Shown: positions 1 through 6,836 of the stretch, piece after piece | How the letters are laid out: each line of letters begins with the position of its first letter | How positions within the stretch are numbered: position 1 is the first letter of the stretch | Assembly: GCA_013002535.1 (NCBI GenBank) | Contig: JABDJK010000017.1 | Coordinates: 1-64,000, forward strand | Reading direction: 5' to 3' | Source: Hyphococcus sp. | GTDB taxonomy: Bacteria; Pseudomonadota; Alphaproteobacteria; Caulobacterales; Parvularculaceae | Length of the DNA: 64,000 nucleotides | Position numbers and translations under genes: made by a program | Notes under the pieces: generated by a model | What the model saw: only the letters and a program-made list of their open reading frames with translations | What the model was told of the DNA's origin: nothing | Database searches by the model: none

Positions 1-212
1 TCAAAATGCACATTCAGTTCGCCTAGAATATCGTGTGCATCCGACAAAACATCCATCAGATGTGAGATCGGCGCGCCCTGGTAGCCGCCGACATAAGATA
101 CGCCGGACTGCAAAAGTGCCTTCGTCACTGCGAGAATCCCCTCGCCGCGAAAAGTCTCGCCGGCGCCGATCCGCAAGTCCTCGACTTCTTTTGCGAATGA
201 CCGCTCCGCCAT
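1..212 (-). CDS. Indolepyruvate ferredoxin oxidoreductase-like protein, N-terminal part (runs off the window)
   Basis: The minus-strand frame opens with ATG at 212 and stays open to the window edge, giving about 70 residues with no stop. It reads MAERSFAKEVEDLR, then the motif GEGILAVTKALLQSG and then GGYQGAPISHLMDVL. That GxEGI...GGYxGxPxSxL pattern is the start of the thiamine-diphosphate pyrimidine-binding domain of indolepyruvate/2-oxoacid:ferredoxin oxidoreductases, which oxidatively decarboxylate aryl pyruvates to acyl-CoA with ferredoxin as acceptor. Only the N-terminus is visible, so the exact substrate and the subunit arrangement (alpha alone or alpha-gamma fusion) are not decided. 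The IS481 element sits about 105 bases upstream of its start and may affect its expression. Confidence 0.82.
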   Translation of the reverse strand, partial: MAERSFAKEVEDLRIGAGETFRGEGILAVTKALLQSGVSYVGGYQGAPISHLMDVLSDAHDILGELNVHF

Positions 213-318
213 TCACCCTCCCATCGGCGTCAAAGGTGCAATTCTACACCGCGTTGGCGCAAGCTGAAACGCCAGTCATACGGATTCCAGCATTTGCAAA
301 ACAAATTTATAAAATGAG

Positions 319-366
319 CGACCCGAGACATAGGTGACACATCGTACCTGACACATGGGTAACACT
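319..366. repeat. Left terminal inverted repeat of the IS481-family element
   Basis: It pairs with 1562-1609. It holds two tandem copies of one motif, GACATAGGTGACAC (about 327-340) and GACACATGGGTAACAC (about 350-365), separated by ATCGTACCT. These probably act as repeated transposase-binding sites. Confidence 0.75.
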
Positions 367-391
367 TTTTGGCTTTTGGCTGGAGGTGTTG

Positions 392-1579
392 ATGCCGTGG
401 AAGGAGTGTTCGGTGGAGCAGGAAAGAATGCGGTTCGTCGCCCGGCTTTTGGAAGGCGAGACCATGAGCGATGTCTGCCGGTCGTTCGGCATTTCGCGAA
501 AGACCGGCTACAAAATCTACAATCGTTACAAGGAGATGGGGCTGGACGGGCTGACGGACCGTTCGCGGCGGCCAGTGCGCTACGCCAATCAACTGCCGGA
601 TCAGATCGAACGGCTGATCGTTGAATGCAAGCGCGAGAAGCCGCATTGGGGCGCCCGCAAAATCAGGGAACTCCTGGTCCGGCGGCTGGCCGGCGATGTC
701 CGCATCCCCGCCAAAAGCACCGTGCATGCGGTGCTCGACCGGCACGGCCTCGTGAAACGCGCCAAGCAGCGCAGACGCCAAAAGGCCAAAGGCACGCCGC
801 TGTCGACGGGACAGGCGCCGAACGATCTGTGGTGTGTCGACTTCAAAGGCGAGTTCAAGCTCGGAGACCGGCGTTACTGTTACCCCCTGACAGTGACCGA
901 TCACGCCTCGCGAATGATCCTGGCCTGCGAAGCCCTTGAGAACGTCAAAGAGGCTGGCGCCATCCCGGTCTTCCAAAACTTGTTCCAAGAGCGCGGCCTG
1001 CCGGACGCCATTCGATCCGACAACGGCGTTCCCTTCGCCAGCCCGAATGGACTCTACGGATTATCGCGCCTTTCTGTCTGGTGGCTCAGGCTCGGGATCG
1101 CTATTGAACGCATCAAGCCGGGACATCCGCAGCAGAACGGGCGTCATGAACGCATGCATCTGACCTTGAAAAAGGAAACAGCCAAACCGGCGAAGGCAAA
1201 CATCCTACAACAACAGGCGCGCTTCGACGATTTTGTCAGTGAGTTCAACGATGAACGGCCACATGAAGCGCTCAAAATGAAAACCCCTGCCGAGGCCTAT
1301 CGCCCGTCATCAAAACAATATCGCGGCCTGCCCGACCTCGATTATCCGTTCCACGATCGAGATATCATGGTCACTTCCTGCGGCCGCCTTTGCCTGCATC
1401 GAAAGAAGATCAGCATCTCAAAGGTTCTGGCCGGTCAAAAATTGGGAATCAAAGAGGTCGATGACGGTATTTGGCTGACAAGTTTTATGGACTATGACTT
1501 AGGCTATATCGACCTGGAGCAGAAAACGTTACAAACAATCGACAACCCGTTCGGCGCGAGGTTGTCACCTATGTCTTAG
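392..1579 (+). CDS. IS481-family transposase (DDE integrase core)
   Basis: Cut-and-paste or copy-type transposase of an IS481 element. The start is ATG 392 (MPWKECS, typical of the family), preceded by GGAGG at 382-386; an in-frame GTG at 386 is less likely. The 395-residue product has an N-terminal helix-turn-helix (about residues 22-50, SDVCRSFGISRKTGYKIYNR), a central rve integrase core and a C-terminal beta domain. The catalytic triad is visible as D150 (WCVDFKG), D210 (RSDNGVPF) and E253 (QNGRHERMH). The length is normal and there is no frameshift, so the element looks capable of transposition. Confidence 0.93.
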   Translation: MPWKECSVEQERMRFVARLLEGETMSDVCRSFGISRKTGYKIYNRYKEMGLDGLTDRSRRPVRYANQLPDQIERLIVECKREKPHWGARKIRELLVRRLAGDVRIPAKSTVHAVLDRHGLVKRAKQRRRQKAKGTPLSTGQAPNDLWCVDFKGEFKLGDRRYCYPLTVTDHASRMILACEALENVKEAGAIPVFQNLFQERGLPDAIRSDNGVPFASPNGLYGLSRLSVWWLRLGIAIERIKPGHPQQNGRHERMHLTLKKETAKPAKANILQQQARFDDFVSEFNDERPHEALKMKTPAEAYRPSSKQYRGLPDLDYPFHDRDIMVTSCGRLCLHRKKISISKVLAGQKLGIKEVDDGIWLTSFMDYDLGYIDLEQKTLQTIDNPFGARLSPMS

Positions 1580-1609
1580 GTACAATCTGTTACCAATGTC
1601 TCCGGGTCG
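1562..1609. repeat. Right terminal inverted repeat of the IS481-family element
   Basis: Partner of 319-366. Read inward it again carries two tandem motif copies, GACATTGGTAACAG and GACATAGGTGACA, with TTGTACCT between them. It overlaps the last codons of the transposase and ends 13 bases from the 3' CCA of tRNA-Trp. Confidence 0.75.
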
Positions 1610-1622
1610 GACCAAAATGAAA

Positions 1623-1698
1623 TGGCAGGGGCGGAGGGACTCGAACCCACGACCCTCGGTTTTGGAGACCGATGCTCTACCAACTGAGCTACACCCCT
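1623..1698 (-). tRNA. tRNA-Trp (anticodon CCA)
   Basis: A complete 76-nt cloverleaf with encoded CCA. The acceptor stem is AGGGGTG / CGCCCCT with discriminator G. The D-arm is GCTCAGTTGGTAGAGC. The anticodon arm has stem TCGGT/ACCGA around loop CTCCAAA, giving anticodon CCA. The T-arm contains GTTCGAGTC. In many proteobacteria tRNA-Trp is followed by secE-nusG; here the IS481 element follows instead. Confidence 0.96.
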
Positions 1699-1793
1699 AG
1701 GGCCAGCCATTGCTTTAGGCCGCACGGACACAGCTATCAACCGAAAAACGACAATCTGACAACAAACACCGGATATTCGATAAAAATCGGCAA

Positions 1794-2957
1794 CTATCGC
1801 GACAGGCCGGCCCAATTAATTAACGTTTCCGCCGCCGTTTCAGCGGGCGGTGTTTCGACGGCGCCGAGCATTTGCGTCAATTTTGAAAAAGCTTGCCACT
1901 GTTCGTCGGCGACGTCCTTGTTCGTAAGAAGTTTTAGCAACGCCGGCGCGATTTTCTCGCGCGTGCAATCTTCCTGAAGGAATTCCGGAACGACCTCCTG
2001 GCCGGCTGCAATATTGATCATGGAGACATATTCGATGGTCAGAACACGCCGCGCCCAGAAGGCGCTCAACGGATCGATCCGGTAAGCGACAATCATCGGC
2101 GTATTGAATATCGCAAGCTCCGTTGTGACGGTGCCGGAGGCTGCGAGGGCGGCGTCAGCTGCGCCAAATAGTTGATAGCGCCGTGCCGCCGGCGCCACGA
2201 TCGTTCCCGCCGGCCATGTCTGAATTCGTTCCTGAACAATCGGTTCAACGCTATTTGCAGCACAAACCGCGATGCGAAGGTTAGGAACAGCGGCTACCGC
2301 ATCCATCGCTACTTTGCGGAACAGGTCCATGAGGCGTGCAATTTCCGCCGGGCGACTGCCGGGAAGAACCGCCAGTACGGGCGCATCGCCAACGGCGTAG
2401 TCTGCGCGGAACGCCGAGGATTGGTTTGCCGCAATTTTGGCGTTGTGAAATCCGCCATGCCCGACAAACTGAGCTTTAACGCCATGCGGTTCGAACCACC
2501 TTGGTTCAAAATTGAAAAGCGTCATCACACCATCGAACAATTGCCCGAGTTTTTCGGCGCGTTTTGGACGCGACGCCCAAACCTGCGGCGCGACGTATTT
2601 ATAGAGTTTTGTTTCGGGCGACGAATTTTTTAGTTTCTCGGCCGCCATTTTTGAGAATGACCAAGCGTCTATAAACACAGCACAGTCAGGCTTTTCACGC
2701 ACCGCCAGCGCCGCCAATTCCGACGAGGCGGTCATCGCCGCAGGCAACGCTCTTAATGCGCCGATCGGTCCGATGATCGAAAATCTATCGATAGAAAAAA
2801 TACTATCGAGCCCAGCCGCCTGCATCGCCGCGCCGCCGCACCCGAAAAACTTTGCATCCGGCAAACGCTCGCGTAGCGCTGTGATTAAGTCCGCGCCAAG
2901 AGCATCCGCGGATGCTTCAACGGCGCATATCATAATTCTTGGGCCTATGGCGGTCAC
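1794..2957 (-). CDS. lpxB: Lipid-A-disaccharide synthase LpxB
   Basis: LpxB condenses UDP-2,3-diacylglucosamine with lipid X to form the beta-1,6-linked lipid A disaccharide at the inner membrane. The protein (387 aa) shows the family landmarks MICAVEASAD near the N-terminus (normally GExSGD, here modified), FGCGGAAM, FIDAWSF, YVAPQVWA, VLPGSRPAEI and ASGTVTTELA, matching the two Rossmann-like halves of family GT19. I chose GTG at 2957 because it overlaps the lpxI stop as GTGA; a TTG at 2960 is also possible. It is the last gene of the lpx run. The substitution in the N-terminal GExSGD-type motif is a mild oddity. Confidence 0.95.
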   Translation of the reverse strand: MTAIGPRIMICAVEASADALGADLITALRERLPDAKFFGCGGAAMQAAGLDSIFSIDRFSIIGPIGALRALPAAMTASSELAALAVREKPDCAVFIDAWSFSKMAAEKLKNSSPETKLYKYVAPQVWASRPKRAEKLGQLFDGVMTLFNFEPRWFEPHGVKAQFVGHGGFHNAKIAANQSSAFRADYAVGDAPVLAVLPGSRPAEIARLMDLFRKVAMDAVAAVPNLRIAVCAANSVEPIVQERIQTWPAGTIVAPAARRYQLFGAADAALAASGTVTTELAIFNTPMIVAYRIDPLSAFWARRVLTIEYVSMINIAAGQEVVPEFLQEDCTREKIAPALLKLLTNKDVADEQWQAFSKLTQMLGAVETPPAETAAETLINWAGLSR

Positions 2958-3805
2958 CAATGTTTTTCGGCGTCAGCAATCTCTTCCAGCGTGAATCCGT
3001 ACACAAAGATTTCGTTGTCATTCGCACGCGCGATCATATCGTTTCGATCAATGACGAGCGCAAAACCCGCCTCAATGGCAATACCACGAAGTCCCGCCTC
3101 GGCAGTAAGGCGCACCGTTTCCGGGCCGATCGCCGGCAGGTCGACGCGGAGCTCCTGACCGGGCTTTGGCCGTTTTACGAGAACGCCGGTTGCGGTCACG
3201 GATTTATACGCGGCACAGCGCCGCAACATTTCATCGGTCCCTTCCGCCGCCTCAATTCCCAGAACGCGCCCGCCAGCGACGACAGCGCCCTGCCCGACGT
3301 CATATGAACCAATCGCTTTGACCAAAGATGCAGCTTTCTTGATGTCTTCCATGTCGGACGGTGTTGGCAAGTGCTCGCCAAGGGCGCCTGCGCCCGCGGT
3401 TAAATCTTCCAATGCTTCTTCGGCGCCAACCACTAGAAACCCTTCCGATTCCAGCATATCGACCAAAACATCCAAGATAGCGCCATCGCCTTTCGCGGCC
3501 GCAGAGAGCAGTTTCGGCAGCAAAGCTGCGCCCCGCCAATCCGGCTTCAGCAAGCGAAAATCCGGCCGCTTAACTCGTCCGACAAGGATCACTGCATCAC
3601 AATCTGCTGCTTTCAAGCTACGGACGACCTTGCCGGCTTCACTGATCGCGCAGTTATCGCCAGTGAATTTGGTGAGACCCGCATCAGCGGATCCAATTAT
3701 TCGCACAACATGAAATTCTTCGCCGCGTCCTGCACATGCCGATGCAATGCGCGCCGGCAATGCGCCGCCTCCAGCAATGATGCCAAGCTTCTTCCACCGC
3801 GGCAC
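2954..3805 (-). CDS. lpxI: UDP-2,3-diacylglucosamine diphosphatase LpxI
   Basis: LpxI hydrolyses UDP-2,3-diacylglucosamine to lipid X and UMP, and replaces LpxH in many alphaproteobacteria. The 283-residue length is typical. Visible landmarks are LGIIAGGGALPARIA at the start, VILVGRVKRPDF, GDGAILDVLVDMLESEGF, and VVAGGRVLGIEAAEGTDEM followed by VLVKRPKPGQELRVDLP, which belong to the former DUF1009 catalytic domain. The gene lies between lpxA (5-base gap) and lpxB (GTGA overlap), the usual alphaproteobacterial order, so the two are probably translationally coupled. Confidence 0.96.
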   Translation of the reverse strand: MPRWKKLGIIAGGGALPARIASACAGRGEEFHVVRIIGSADAGLTKFTGDNCAISEAGKVVRSLKAADCDAVILVGRVKRPDFRLLKPDWRGAALLPKLLSAAAKGDGAILDVLVDMLESEGFLVVGAEEALEDLTAGAGALGEHLPTPSDMEDIKKAASLVKAIGSYDVGQGAVVAGGRVLGIEAAEGTDEMLRRCAAYKSVTATGVLVKRPKPGQELRVDLPAIGPETVRLTAEAGLRGIAIEAGFALVIDRNDMIARANDNEIFVYGFTLEEIADAEKHW

Positions 3806-3810
3806 GAGAG

Positions 3811-4596
3811 TTATCGCTCCGGCAGCATCAAGGAACGACTTGCGTCCCGGTCAATAAATTTAAGAATTCGCGCGACTTCGGAACATTGCGAATATTTTTC
3901 GCGCACCCTTTCGACGCGTTCCGCCATGGTCCCGTCTACATCGAACAGTATTTTGTATGCGGCGCGCACTTTGTGAATTGTGTCCCGCGGCGTTTCACGG
4001 CGCTTCATACCAACTATATTCAAACCAGCCAGATGCGCGCGGTTACCGAATGCAGAAGCGTAAGGAATGACATCGGCCACGACCACAGCGCCGCCGCCGA
4101 CAAAGGCATAATCGCCGATGCGCGTGAATTGGTGAATTGCGCAAACGCCGCCCAAAAACGCGTGGTCGCCAATCTCGACGTGTCCTCCAACGGTCGCATT
4201 ATTTGCAAGGATTACGCCGTTGCCGACTTGACAATCATGAGCGATGTTTGAACCGACCATGAAAAACCCGCCATCGCCAACCTTTGTGACACCGCCGCCG
4301 CCAGTAGTGCCCCGGTTCATCGAGACATATTCTCGAACAATAGTGTCGGCGCCGACAATCAGCTTAGTGTTTTCACCGGTGAAGCGCTGGTGCTGGGGCC
4401 CCTGCCCCAACGTAGCGTATGGAAAAATCTCAGTGCGCTCACCGATAGTTGTGTCGCCTTCAAGAACGACATGCGATTTGAGCGTTACGCCGGCTCCAAG
4501 CTTTACCCCATCTCCAACAAAGCAATAGGGACCAATGGAAACATCATCAGCAAGCTCGGCCCCCTCCTCAATTATCGCTGTCGGATGAATTTTCAT
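3811..4596 (-). CDS. lpxA: Acyl-ACP--UDP-N-acetylglucosamine O-acyltransferase LpxA
   Basis: LpxA carries out the first step of lipid A synthesis, transfer of a 3-hydroxyacyl chain from ACP to the 3-OH of UDP-GlcNAc. The protein (261 aa) begins MKIHPTAIIEEGAELADD and is built from left-handed beta-helix hexapeptide repeats, followed by an alpha-helical C-terminus. The catalytic histidine lies in the segment NIAHDCQVGNGVILANN. FGNRAHLAGLNIVGMKRR is the conserved LpxA end of the helix. I prefer ATG 4596; TTG at 4608 would add four residues (MLQR) and sits closer to an AGGCGA site, so the start is not fully settled. Confidence 0.95.
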   Translation of the reverse strand: MKIHPTAIIEEGAELADDVSIGPYCFVGDGVKLGAGVTLKSHVVLEGDTTIGERTEIFPYATLGQGPQHQRFTGENTKLIVGADTIVREYVSMNRGTTGGGGVTKVGDGGFFMVGSNIAHDCQVGNGVILANNATVGGHVEIGDHAFLGGVCAIHQFTRIGDYAFVGGGAVVVADVIPYASAFGNRAHLAGLNIVGMKRRETPRDTIHKVRAAYKILFDVDGTMAERVERVREKYSQCSEVARILKFIDRDASRSLMLPER

Positions 4597-4614
4597 GCGT
4601 TGAAGCAATTTCGC

Positions 4615-5079
4615 CTATTGTGCATCTGCGAGCATTGCGGAGTATTCCGCTTCGGCGACCTTTTTGCCGTCGACTTCTGCAACCCCGGCAAATCGCCAGA
4701 CCGGCATACGCCGCTGAACCGTTCGCACCGCAATTCTCAATTGATCCCCCGGCACTACCGGCCGGCGAAACTTTGCTTTTTCAACCCCCATAAAAAGAAT
4801 GATCTTTCCGTCTACGTTCAATTCCTCAGTATAGGCAGTAAATGCCGCAGCCGCCTGGGCCATCGCCTCAATCATGAAAACGCCAGGCCAGATCGGTTTT
4901 TCGGGAAAATGACCCTGAAAAACAGGGTCAGAATAGGAAATGTTTTTGATCCCGACCGCACTGTCGCCCGGTTTAATTTCGACGAGCCGATCAATCAGCA
5001 AAATTGGATAGCGATGCGGCAGGAGCAGCATCAGCTCTTCAAGGTTAAGGGTCGATTTTCCGGGTTCGATTTTTGTCAT
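4615..5079 (-). CDS. fabZ: 3-hydroxyacyl-[acyl-carrier-protein] dehydratase FabZ
   Basis: FabZ dehydrates (3R)-hydroxyacyl-ACP in fatty-acid elongation and competes with LpxA/LpxD for the same precursor, hence its conserved place between them. This is a single hot-dog-fold protein of 154 aa. The active-site histidine is in GHFPEKPIWPG and the glutamate in FMIEAMAQAAA. LLPHRYPILLIDR marks the conserved N-terminal helix. It starts 5 bases after lpxD ends. Confidence 0.97.
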   Translation of the reverse strand: MTKIEPGKSTLNLEELMLLLPHRYPILLIDRLVEIKPGDSAVGIKNISYSDPVFQGHFPEKPIWPGVFMIEAMAQAAAAFTAYTEELNVDGKIILFMGVEKAKFRRPVVPGDQLRIAVRTVQRRMPVWRFAGVAEVDGKKVAEAEYSAMLADAQ

Positions 5080-5084
5080 GCAAG

Positions 5085-6086
5085 TTACCGCTTCTTCGCC
5101 AGTTTCGTCAGCGCTGCGGTTTCGCGCAGCCAGTCCTTAATGGGCCGCGCCGGTGCGCCGCCCCAACGTTCTCCTGCCGGCACGTCCCGCATTAATCCTG
5201 CGCGCGCCGCAATTTGGGCTTTTTCTCCCACTCGCAAATGATCAGCGAGCCCAACTTGCCCGCCCAACATCGCGCCGTCTTCGATTATACAACTGCCTGA
5301 TACACCGGATTGCGCGGCAATGACACAATTCGCACCGATTTGCACGTTGTGGCCGATTTGGACGAGATTGTCGATCTTTGAACAATTTCCGATGGTTGTG
5401 TCGCTGAGTGCGCCTCGATCAATGGTCGTATTGGCCCCAATCTCAACGTCTTCACCGATGATGACGCGGCCTAATTGCGGCACTCGGACAAGCCCATTCG
5501 GTCCCGGCACGAAACCAAATCCTGCTTGCCCGATGCGGACGCCGGCAAAAATTGACGTTCGAGCACCAATAATCGCATGAGTGACAGAGACGTTGTCAGC
5601 GATTTGAACATCGTCGCCGACGACGACGCCGCGGCCGATATATGAATTTGCGCCAATGACTGCACTATTGCCGATTTCAGCGGACGCCGCGACAAATGCG
5701 GTGGAATGGATATCAGCGCCGTTCAGCTTTGCATGTTCTGTTTCCGGTTCTTTTTCCTCGAGTGAAAAATGAAGCTTTTCCGTAACCATCGCAAATGCAA
5801 GTTTCGGCGATGATACGGCAATGACGGTCCCCTTTGCTTCATCGAACTCGGCGCGAAGTTTTTCCGTGGTTAGACAAAGTCCGAAATCTCGTTGACTAAG
5901 TTTTTCCAGGCTATCGCGCGAAGAACAAAGAATGACGGCGTCTGACAAATCCTCGTCGGTTACGGTTGCAGCACGTGATATGGCGTATGCTGCGCTGTTT
6001 GTCGGCGATGCCGCCGCGCCTAGCAACGCTGCAATTTCAGCGACGCTAAGCGTCTCGTATGTCCCAAAAAATCGTTCGTCTGGCAT
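5085..6086 (-). CDS. lpxD: UDP-3-O-acylglucosamine N-acyltransferase LpxD
   Basis: LpxD adds the second hydroxyacyl chain, to the 2-amino group, in lipid A synthesis. The 333-residue protein has an N-terminal uridine-binding domain (about residues 1-100), then a left-handed beta-helix of hexapeptide repeats (for example IGANSYIGRGVVVGDDV), with the catalytic histidine in NLVQIGHNVQIGANC, and a short C-terminal helix ending RETAALTKLAKKR. A strong hairpin lies just upstream, between this gene and skp. Confidence 0.96.
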   Translation of the reverse strand: MPDERFFGTYETLSVAEIAALLGAAASPTNSAAYAISRAATVTDEDLSDAVILCSSRDSLEKLSQRDFGLCLTTEKLRAEFDEAKGTVIAVSSPKLAFAMVTEKLHFSLEEKEPETEHAKLNGADIHSTAFVAASAEIGNSAVIGANSYIGRGVVVGDDVQIADNVSVTHAIIGARTSIFAGVRIGQAGFGFVPGPNGLVRVPQLGRVIIGEDVEIGANTTIDRGALSDTTIGNCSKIDNLVQIGHNVQIGANCVIAAQSGVSGSCIIEDGAMLGGQVGLADHLRVGEKAQIAARAGLMRDVPAGERWGGAPARPIKDWLRETAALTKLAKKR

Positions 6087-6118
6087 GACGAATTTTATCC
6101 CTGCTTCGGTGAAACGCT

Positions 6119-6151
6119 AAACGGCCGGCGATTTAATCGCCGGCCGTTTTT
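6119..6151 (-). terminator. Long perfect hairpin between skp/ompH and lpxD
   Basis: AAACGGCCGGCGATT (6119-6133) is followed almost at once by its exact reverse complement (6135-6149). The GC-rich stem forms with a loop of a few bases. The minus-strand transcript leaves the stem into only about three U residues, so it may attenuate rather than stop the bamA-skp message before lpxD. Read on the plus strand it ends in five T residues, but no plus gene leads into it. Confidence 0.6.
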
Positions 6152-6183
6152 ATCGTTAAAATCGTCAGAACGCGAGTAAGCTG

Positions 6184-6819
6184 TTACTTTTTCTGCGCAG
6201 CTGCTTGTTCGGCCTGCGCTTCCTTCAGTTGCTTTTCGATTTCTGAAAGCGATATTTTTTGAACCTCAACATCTTTCATTTTCTTGTCTAGCTCAGCGAG
6301 TACTTCTTGCGTAATGTCTGCATCCGGCGACGCATACATAACGGCGGCTCGATCAAGCAGAACCGTAGCGCCGCGCTTATCGACTATGTCTTTCAGGATT
6401 GGCTGCGACTCGATAAGAATCTTGGTTTGTGCGTTTTGAACGGCCATTTGAAACGCTTGCTCCATGATTTGCACCCGCTGCGGCAAACCATATTGCTGGC
6501 GCACCGCCAGTTCTTTCTCTGTGGACGCACGAACTTCGTCAGACATCAACGACGCGTTCTTTTGATATTTTTCAATATCGTCCTGTAGTTTCTTCGCTTC
6601 TGCTTCCAGTTCCTTAGAAACGGAATCGCGAACTTTTTCTGCCTGGTCAGGAATCGTCTTGCCGGCTTTGGACTGCGCCACTAGAATATCGCGGCTGACG
6701 ACTAAGATCACCGGTGGCTTTTGCGCACCCTGCGCTATGGCGCCATTTAGCGACGCTCCGACAACACCAACGACCGTTAAGGCCACAATGCCCGCGACCG
6801 CTAAAAATCTATTTCTCAT
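6184..6819 (-). CDS. skp: Periplasmic chaperone Skp/OmpH family
   Basis: A Skp-type chaperone that holds unfolded outer-membrane proteins on their way to BamA. The product has 211 aa. It has a signal peptide with core FLAVAGIVALTVVGVVGASL and likely cleavage after NGAIAQG. Next comes a beta strand with ILVVSRDILVAQS, then a long charged coiled-coil (about residues 60-110, ELEAEAKKLQDDIEKYQ) and a C-terminal helix rich in K/E/A/Q. It lies directly downstream of bamA (17-base gap), the standard arrangement. Confidence 0.92.
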   Translation of the reverse strand: MRNRFLAVAGIVALTVVGVVGASLNGAIAQGAQKPPVILVVSRDILVAQSKAGKTIPDQAEKVRDSVSKELEAEAKKLQDDIEKYQKNASLMSDEVRASTEKELAVRQQYGLPQRVQIMEQAFQMAVQNAQTKILIESQPILKDIVDKRGATVLLDRAAVMYASPDADITQEVLAELDKKMKDVEVQKISLSEIEKQLKEAQAEQAAAQKK

Positions 6820-6836
6820 TTTACACCTCTACTCGT

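Larger units (their letters stand above)
319..1609 (+). mobile_element. IS481-family insertion sequence, apparently complete
   Basis: The element is bounded by imperfect terminal inverted repeats around a single intact DDE transposase gene. The left end starts CGACCCGAGACATAGGTGAC; the right end, read inward from 1609 on the minus strand, starts CGACCCGGAGACATTGGTAA. Similarity continues for about 48 bases with two one-base gaps. The core IS481-type end (GAGACATAGGTGAC) begins at 325 and 1602, so the outer CGACCC may be part of the end or flanking. AAAATGA occurs at 311-317 and again at 1614-1620, which could be a target duplication, but it is not symmetric with the repeat ends. The element lies between tRNA-Trp and the start of the oxidoreductase gene, and no gene appears to be split. 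Confidence 0.85.

Noticed and set aside
1-216. 71-codon minus-strand ORF starting MNGGAVIRK
   Set aside because: Arginine-rich out-of-frame shadow; the neighbouring frame from ATG 212 reads as an indolepyruvate oxidoreductase N-terminus.
230-988. 252-codon minus-strand ORF opposite the transposase
   Set aside because: Antisense shadow of the transposase reading frame with no recognisable protein features.
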